The position numbers were made by a program, and so were the translations under genes. Positions 59,233-64,000 of a stretch of 64,000 nucleotides of DNA are shown here, piece after piece; within the stretch, counting starts at the first letter, position 1, and the number at the start of each line of letters is the position of its first letter. Where the stretch lies: positions 19,598,235 through 19,662,234 of the forward strand of contig NC_092813.1 of assembly GCF_040954645.1 (NCBI RefSeq), read 5' to 3'. Under the pieces are notes generated by a model. It had not been told where the DNA came from. It was given only the letters and a program-made list of their open reading frames with translations, and did not search any database. The DNA is from Diabrotica undecimpunctata (taxonomy: Eukaryota > Arthropoda > Insecta > Coleoptera > Chrysomelidae).

Positions 59233-60313
59233 ATGGTATATTCCACGGCAGAAAGGGTTGAAATTATTGAAATATTTTTCGGAAATAATCAGTGCGCTAA
59301 TAGAACAGCACAAATTTTTAATGAGCGCCATGAGAACAATAATGTGCACCGAAAATATGTTCTAGAACTTGTAGCTAAATTTCGGGAAACTAGATCAGTC
59401 GCCAATAAAAAACGTAATATTGAAAATCCTATAAGGAACGAAGCAACAGAAGTGGGGGTTTTAGGGCAAGTTATTGTAGATCCTACATTAAGTACCCGCA
59501 AATTGCAAACTTCGTGTGGTGTTAGTCCACGTACTGTCCAACGGATTCTAAAGGCCCATAATTTTCATCCGTATAAAATTTACCTTGTACAAGAACTTAA
59601 TGAAGACGATTTTGATAAGCGATTAGAATTTTGTGAAGTTATGAGTGAACGAATTACAAACGATGAACAATTTTTATTTAACATTTGCTTTTCCGGCGAA
59701 TGTTCCTTTTTTTTTAAATGGCGAAGTAAATCGTCATAATTGTCGATATTGGTCGGACTCTAATCCCAGAATTTACCATGAGGTACACACACAGCAGCCA
59801 CAAAAATTAAATGTTTGGGCTGGCATTTTTGGCGATCATTTGGTTGGTCCTTTTTTCTTACCTAAAAATTTGACTGGTGAAATCTATTTGGAATTACTGC
59901 AAAATGCCATAGATCCTGCGCTAACAGATATAATTGAAAATCAGAATGATGGTCGATACGTTGAGAATATGTTGATGTTCCAACAGGATGGTGCCCCACC
60001 ACATTACGCATTAAGAGTTCGGCATTATTTAGATCAGATCTTTCCAGGTCAATGGATTGGTAGAAGAGGTGCCGTTGAATGGCCCCCAAGATCGCCAGAT
60101 TTATCACCTTTGGATTTCTTTTTGTGGGGTTACTTAAAAAGCAAAATCTATGCTACTCAGCCAACATCCTTAGAAGATTTACGGCAAAGAATTGTGAATG
60201 AGTGCCATCAAATTACTCCTCAAATATTGCAAAATGTCCGGCAACGTTTTCAGCAAAATCTTTATTATTGCATGGAAAGTAATGGTGGTCACTTTCAACA
60301 TTTACTCGGCTGA
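59233..60313 (+). pseudogene. DD41D mariner transposase, one frameshift and a lost Asp
   Basis: ATG 59233. The DNA-binding half has YSTAERVEIIEIFFGNNQCA, KFRETRSVANKKR and the second helix-turn-helix LQTSCGVSPRTVQRIL. The first catalytic position reads CFSGECSFF where relatives have SDE, so Asp is Gly (codon 59695-59697). A run of nine T at 59707-59715 carries a one-base indel; the frame resumes as LNGEVNRHNCRYWSDSNPR. The second Asp lies in FQQDGAPPHYA and the third in SPDLSPLDFFLWG, with 41 residues between (DD41D, as in the rosa/VISITOR group). The stop is at 60311-60313. The frameshift and lost Asp make it inactive. Confidence 0.88.
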
Positions 60314-60382
60314 CAGGTCAGTTCATTCTTTATTTTTTAACAACTTTGCTGCTATGTATTGATCTCCTCTTACGATGATGTA

Positions 60383-60673
60383 TTTAAACTTTAAATCAAT
60401 AAATCTCCGACACTACTGAATTGAAGTACATGAATTTTACATCATTGTAAAGGGAGTTGAAAGACCTTTTAAATGATGGATCATTCGACCCCCCTTTCCA
60501 TTTAAGATTTTAGGGATGATGCCACCCCCGCTTAGGGGGCTGCAAATGTTAATGTGATTTTATGCCAATTTTGTTTCCCCCTCGATAACAAAATCGACGG
60601 GTCCAAGCGTTTTTTTTAAAAAGGAATCATCTGCCAGTAAATGCATCTGTTTCGTTTTCGGTGCGCCACCCTG
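60383..60673 (-). repeat. Right terminal inverted repeat of the mariner
   Basis: Reverse complement of 58655-58944 with scattered differences. Confidence 0.85.
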
Positions 60674-60871
60674 TATACTGACAATTCTAAGAACAAAGTT
60701 AGTTGCGCTGTCACGCCTTCTAAAAATATTATCAAGATCTCGACACTTTCATCAATTGGCAGTATTTACACAGCCCAGTTAATGGAAATAGTTATGAATA
60801 TAGTTAATGGAATAGTCATGAACTCAATAACAACGACACGTACTTCTCCAGATATCAGATATCTGTTCTGA
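60674..60871 (+). pseudogene. LINE RNase H remnant
   Basis: Frame YTDNSKNKVSCAV (about 60674) and then IGSIYTAQLMEIVMNIVNG resembles the first and second RNase H motifs (YTDGSK and SIFTAEL.AI) of I/R1-type LINEs. It ends at a TGA at 60869-60871. It borders the mariner, whose insertion may have cut it. Confidence 0.45.
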
Positions 60872-61740
60872 GTCTCTTATGTCCCCAATTACGCAATTTA
60901 TCCATAACCCTACTTCGAAGGAGTTTGCTTGACGATCATCATTGGGAGAACTGACCATCAGTTCATTAATGTCTGTGTCCCGTTTTACGTTTTGAATCTT
61001 GACAAAGGCAAGGGTTTCCTGCCGAAACGTTGATTGCAATTATACAGAGTGTTTCAAACTTTGTAGATGGAGACGGTTGTATAATTTTTTGCCGAATATA
61101 TTACAGTTTTCTTTATTAATTTAATAGAAGGGGTCGGTAAATATACATCAAAAGTTGAATTTTTGGTAGAGTAGTCATGATTGGGTCTTGCTGGAAAAAC
61201 AAGTGGGTGTTTACGAATCATGCAAACATTTTCTAAAATATATAAAGAAGGAAACGTTAAAATCCCGTGATTTTTAAAGTAGCTTCTGCAATGTGTTATT
61301 CTACTGAGGCCAAAAAGATACCGTATTACTCTTATTTGTAATTTAAAAATAACATCAGATTTGGCAGCTGTACGAGAACCCCAAAACCATATTGAAGATG
61401 AAACTCGAACAAAGAAAAATGCGCAGCTCTTAAAGAGTCGAATGTCGAAATTACAACGATGTTAGGTTTTAATTAATATTTTTTGTTATTTTACTCGTAG
61501 TTAAAAATAGATGCGAGATAAATGCGAAATTTTGTAATTATAAAAAAAGTAAATGCGAAATTCATGTTTTTTATTTGCGAAAATTCCATACCCCTACATC
61601 TAATATATTCCTTCATGCCTATAATAGTTTCTCTTTAATAAAGTAACAACTTGTATAGGGGTGTAAATTGGGGTTGAGTTGGTAATAACTACATAATGGC
61701 ATTTACTTTCTATAATTTTTGGCTTTTCTTCTGCACTTGA
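60872..61740. other. Mostly unassigned
   Basis: Contains CTTGACAAAGGCAAGGGTTT and CCTGCCGAAACGTTG (about 60998-61033), a stem with a GAAA box but without the CTGATGA core. Otherwise AT-rich with no open frame. Confidence 0.4.
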
Positions 61741-62016
61741 TTAGACATGTTGAGGGATTTCAGTTTGGGTACCTGAGGTGACATAAAACATATTTTTCTT
61801 TAATACTCCTTTTTTCGTTGGTATAGTAGATAATTTGTTGGTAAGATTACTCATTTGATTAGATATTTCACTGACGTTTGAAGAGAGCCTTTCTAACCCC
61901 ATCTTAATCTCAGTTGAATTTAAGTCTTGGATATGAACCTTGATAGTATCCTCGGAACGGCCGAAAAAAACTGACGATAATCTTGTTTCATCTGCCTTAT
62001 AGATTTTAAAATATTG
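61741..62016 (-). CDS. Unrecognised 91-codon open frame
   Basis: Open on the minus strand from 62016 (after a TGA at 62017-62019) to TAA at 61741-61743, with no ATG near its start; the only internal methionines come later. It reads [20 protein letters not shown], then a heptad-like stretch ([20 protein letters not shown]) and a KKGVLKKN segment. Composition is protein-like, unlike the AT-rich flanks. It could be a 3' exon of a host gene, or a retroelement gag fragment. I do not recognise a family. Confidence 0.35.
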   Translation of the reverse strand, partial: QYFKIYKADETRLSSVFFGRSEDTIKVHIQDLNSTEIKMGLERLSSNVSEISNQMSNLTNKLSTIPTKKGVLKKNMFYVTSGTQTEIPQHV

Positions 62017-62027
62017 TCAGTAAAAAA

Positions 62028-62030
<3 letters not shown>

Positions 62031-62090
<60 letters not shown>

Positions 62091-62102
62091 AGTTATATAT
62101 AT

Positions 62103-62162
<60 letters not shown>
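62031..62162. repeat. (TA)n microsatellite, interrupted
   Basis: TA runs with AAATA and AAGTTA interruptions, next to element B LTR sequence. Confidence 0.95.
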
Positions 62163-62166
<4 letters not shown>

Positions 62167-62273
62167 ATGATGTATTGTTTGTTAATGATGAGCAATGAGT
62201 ATTTTTATTAATATAATATAATATAGGGTTTTTATCGCGGTTCTCAAAGAATTAGTTTGTAAGTACTTTTTAT
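62163..62273 (-). repeat. Partial element B LTR end
   Basis: Repeats the terminal 111 bases of the LTR that starts again at 62458 (TGTTATGATGTATTG... to GTAAGTACTTT). It is separated from it by another TA tract. Confidence 0.85.
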
Positions 62274-62299
62274 ACACTTTTATAAGTATAGTATAAGTA

Positions 62300-62457
<158 letters not shown>

Positions 62458-63789
62458 TGTTATGATGTATTGTTTGTTAATGATGAGCAATGAGTATTTT
62501 TATTAATATAATATAATATAGGGTTTTTATCGCGGTTCTCAAAGAATTAGTTTGTAAGTACTTTTTTAAATTATCTTTATTAGATCTACTATGAAACACA
62601 CGTATATATCTAACCTACCCAATGTAAATTTAAAATAAACTATCTTTAAATTGAAATTCTTATGAAACTAATTAAATTCTATAGACAATGTAAGATTTAA
62701 ACAAACTATCTTCAAAATTGAAATTGTTATGACACTAACTAAATTATATTAACAAATTTTTGTACCTTTTTGTCACTGAATGCCTAAATGAACTGTTTTC
62801 CACTGTATAGATTATAATCACCACTCAATCTCTTCTTCGCAGCTTCGGTTATCCTTGTTTTTGTAAAATTACTTTTTCCAATTATCAGCTTCCACCAATT
62901 TAAGATACTTTTCTACACCAGCATTTATAAACCACCAAGCAAACCAGCAAACAGCATTTATATTTATTCTTCTTTTCTATATACCAATATCCAATCACCA
63001 AATATATTATTTAATTTTAATATTCAATTAATACTTCTTCCATTATCCAATCATCATTTATACATAACATAATTTTTAATCTTCAATAATATTTTCTTTA
63101 TACTGTTTCTTAATCTTGATTTAACTCACTATATTGAACAATTATAACTGATTGACTGACTCTAACTAACTTTCATACTAAAAAACTGGCCATCATAGTA
63201 ACTGTAACTCATAACTGATTGACTAACTGAATGGACATCTTGAATCCAAATCACCGGGTATTTATATCTTTTTTCATGTTCCAGAATAATCTAGCAAGAA
63301 ATCATGTTCCATTTGTTCTATTAAATACATGTCTGTATTTTCTAGAACAAACCATTTCGCAAACAAGGCCATCTCCGGTGATCTAGAGAATTCCTTACTT
63401 TTCTATTGATAATTTTGTTGACATTTAGGCTATTCAGATCAGAATATACACTTAAATCAGTAACTATATATAAATTAAACATTTTAAACTAACATATTAT
63501 TATAACCCCACTTTATATTCCTAATTATGAATTTTTATCTGTCACTTTAAAGAGTATTTTTGGTTGCCTAGTCACATGACTCACTTAAATATATCTACAA
63601 TATTATAATTATTAAAATACAACTTTTTACAATTATTATATGTTAATTTCTTAAAAATGCCCTTACATAAATATATTTTTATAAAATTCTCTAGTATATA
63701 ACTTATTAAAATAACCAAATACTTTTTATATCTAATATTATCTAGTAGTGTAACTTATAAATTATTTTCTATAAACACCAATCATATCA
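62458..63789 (-). repeat. LTR of element B, minus strand (1332 bp)
   Basis: Reverse complement of the LTRs at 25057 and 31796, including the block missing from the 5' LTR there. Internal 3' sequence of the element follows at 63790, so this is the 3' LTR of a second copy. Confidence 0.9.
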
Positions 63790-64000
63790 ATACCCCAAAA
63801 TAATATTTAAAATAAATAATTTACTTATTATTTTTTTAAATATTAATTTTCTATTAGTTTATTGTTCTCTTAAATACATCCCTGTCATCTGTCTATGTCA
63901 AACTGTCATGTCAAATGGAGCAATTGAAAATGGAGGCTATATCAAAAATAAAAACAACGAATGTAAGGTTCTATAATTATTTTGTATTCTGTTTATTTAT
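63790..64000 (-). mobile_element. 3' internal end of a second element B copy
   Basis: TACCCCAAAATAATATTTAA and TGTCAAACTGTCATGTCAAA match the reverse complement of 31640-31795. The last 60-80 bases no longer align clearly. The rest of the element lies beyond the window. Confidence 0.7.

Larger units (their letters stand above)
58655..60673 (+). mobile_element. Mariner-superfamily element (DD41D), long inverted repeats
   Basis: Flanked by TA (58653-58654 and 60674-60675). Left end CAGTGTGGCGCACCGAAAAC and right end (complement) CAGGGTGGCGCACCGAAAAC. The inverted repeats extend to about 58944 and from about 60383, roughly 290 bp each. It carries one broken transposase gene. Confidence 0.9.

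Noticed and set aside
60998..61033. Third LINE-type hammerhead (CTTGACAAAGGC...GCCGAAACG)
   Set aside because: The CTGATGA core is missing; only a stem and GAAA remain.

Overview
The window looks like a piece of a large, TE-rich insect genome. I recognise no host gene in it. The evidence for an insect is the mix of elements: BEL/Pao and gypsy-group LTR retrotransposons, an errantivirus with an Env gene and the usual serine-type primer site, piggyBac-like elements, Tc1 and DD41D mariners, Jockey/I-type LINEs and a Penelope-like element. A beetle is possible, but nothing here proves the order.

Layout. 1-3830: gypsy-like LTR element A (Gag and protease only), inserted into the integrase of a minus-strand BEL/Pao element (3831 to about 10.5 kb). 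10.5-16.4 kb: a nested stack. A transposase gene of the DDE_3 type (11218-15888) is split at a TTAA by a piggyBac-like element (12115-15450), which is itself split in its right inverted repeat by a solo LTR of element A (14006-15441). 16.5-21.5 kb: a Penelope-like composite (full copy, truncated copy, inverted tail) bounded by (TA)n. 21.6-24.9 kb: MITEs and fold-back elements. 25.1-33.1 kb: gypsy-group element B with gag and pol. 33.2-34.7 kb: an open-frame Tc1 transposon inside (TA)n. 34.8-42.2 kb: a minus-strand errantivirus with gag, pol and env and two LTRs that read the same. 44.1-49.3 kb: a Jockey-type LINE, with a hammerhead-ribozyme-like sequence upstream of ORF1. 49.4-51.6 kb: a LINE fragment with RNase H. 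51.7-52.5 kb: a DUF7869-type coding fragment split by a palindromic MITE. 52.6-55.5 kb: further LINE debris. 55.8-57.6 kb: a second, deleted piggyBac-like element. 58.65-60.67 kb: a DD41D mariner with inverted repeats of about 290 bp. 62.2-64.0 kb: another copy of element B on the minus strand, running off the window.

Activity. The Tc1 transposase (33464-34489) is the only uninterrupted transposase. The errantivirus has a clean pol frame, but gag and env each carry one stop. Elements A, B, BEL and PLE carry stops, frameshifts or changed catalytic residues. Several elements sit at or inside (TA)n tracts, which seem to act as landing pads.

The least ordinary signals are three. First, the element A LTR holds an array of 9-10 hairpins with covarying stems and GTAAGT in nearly every loop. 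Second, hammerhead-ribozyme-like folds occur in the Penelope repeats and upstream of the Jockey-type LINE ORF1, with a decayed parallel at 57.67 kb. Third, an unrecognised 91-codon open frame lies at 61741-62016. All calls come from reading the sequence; no database search was run.
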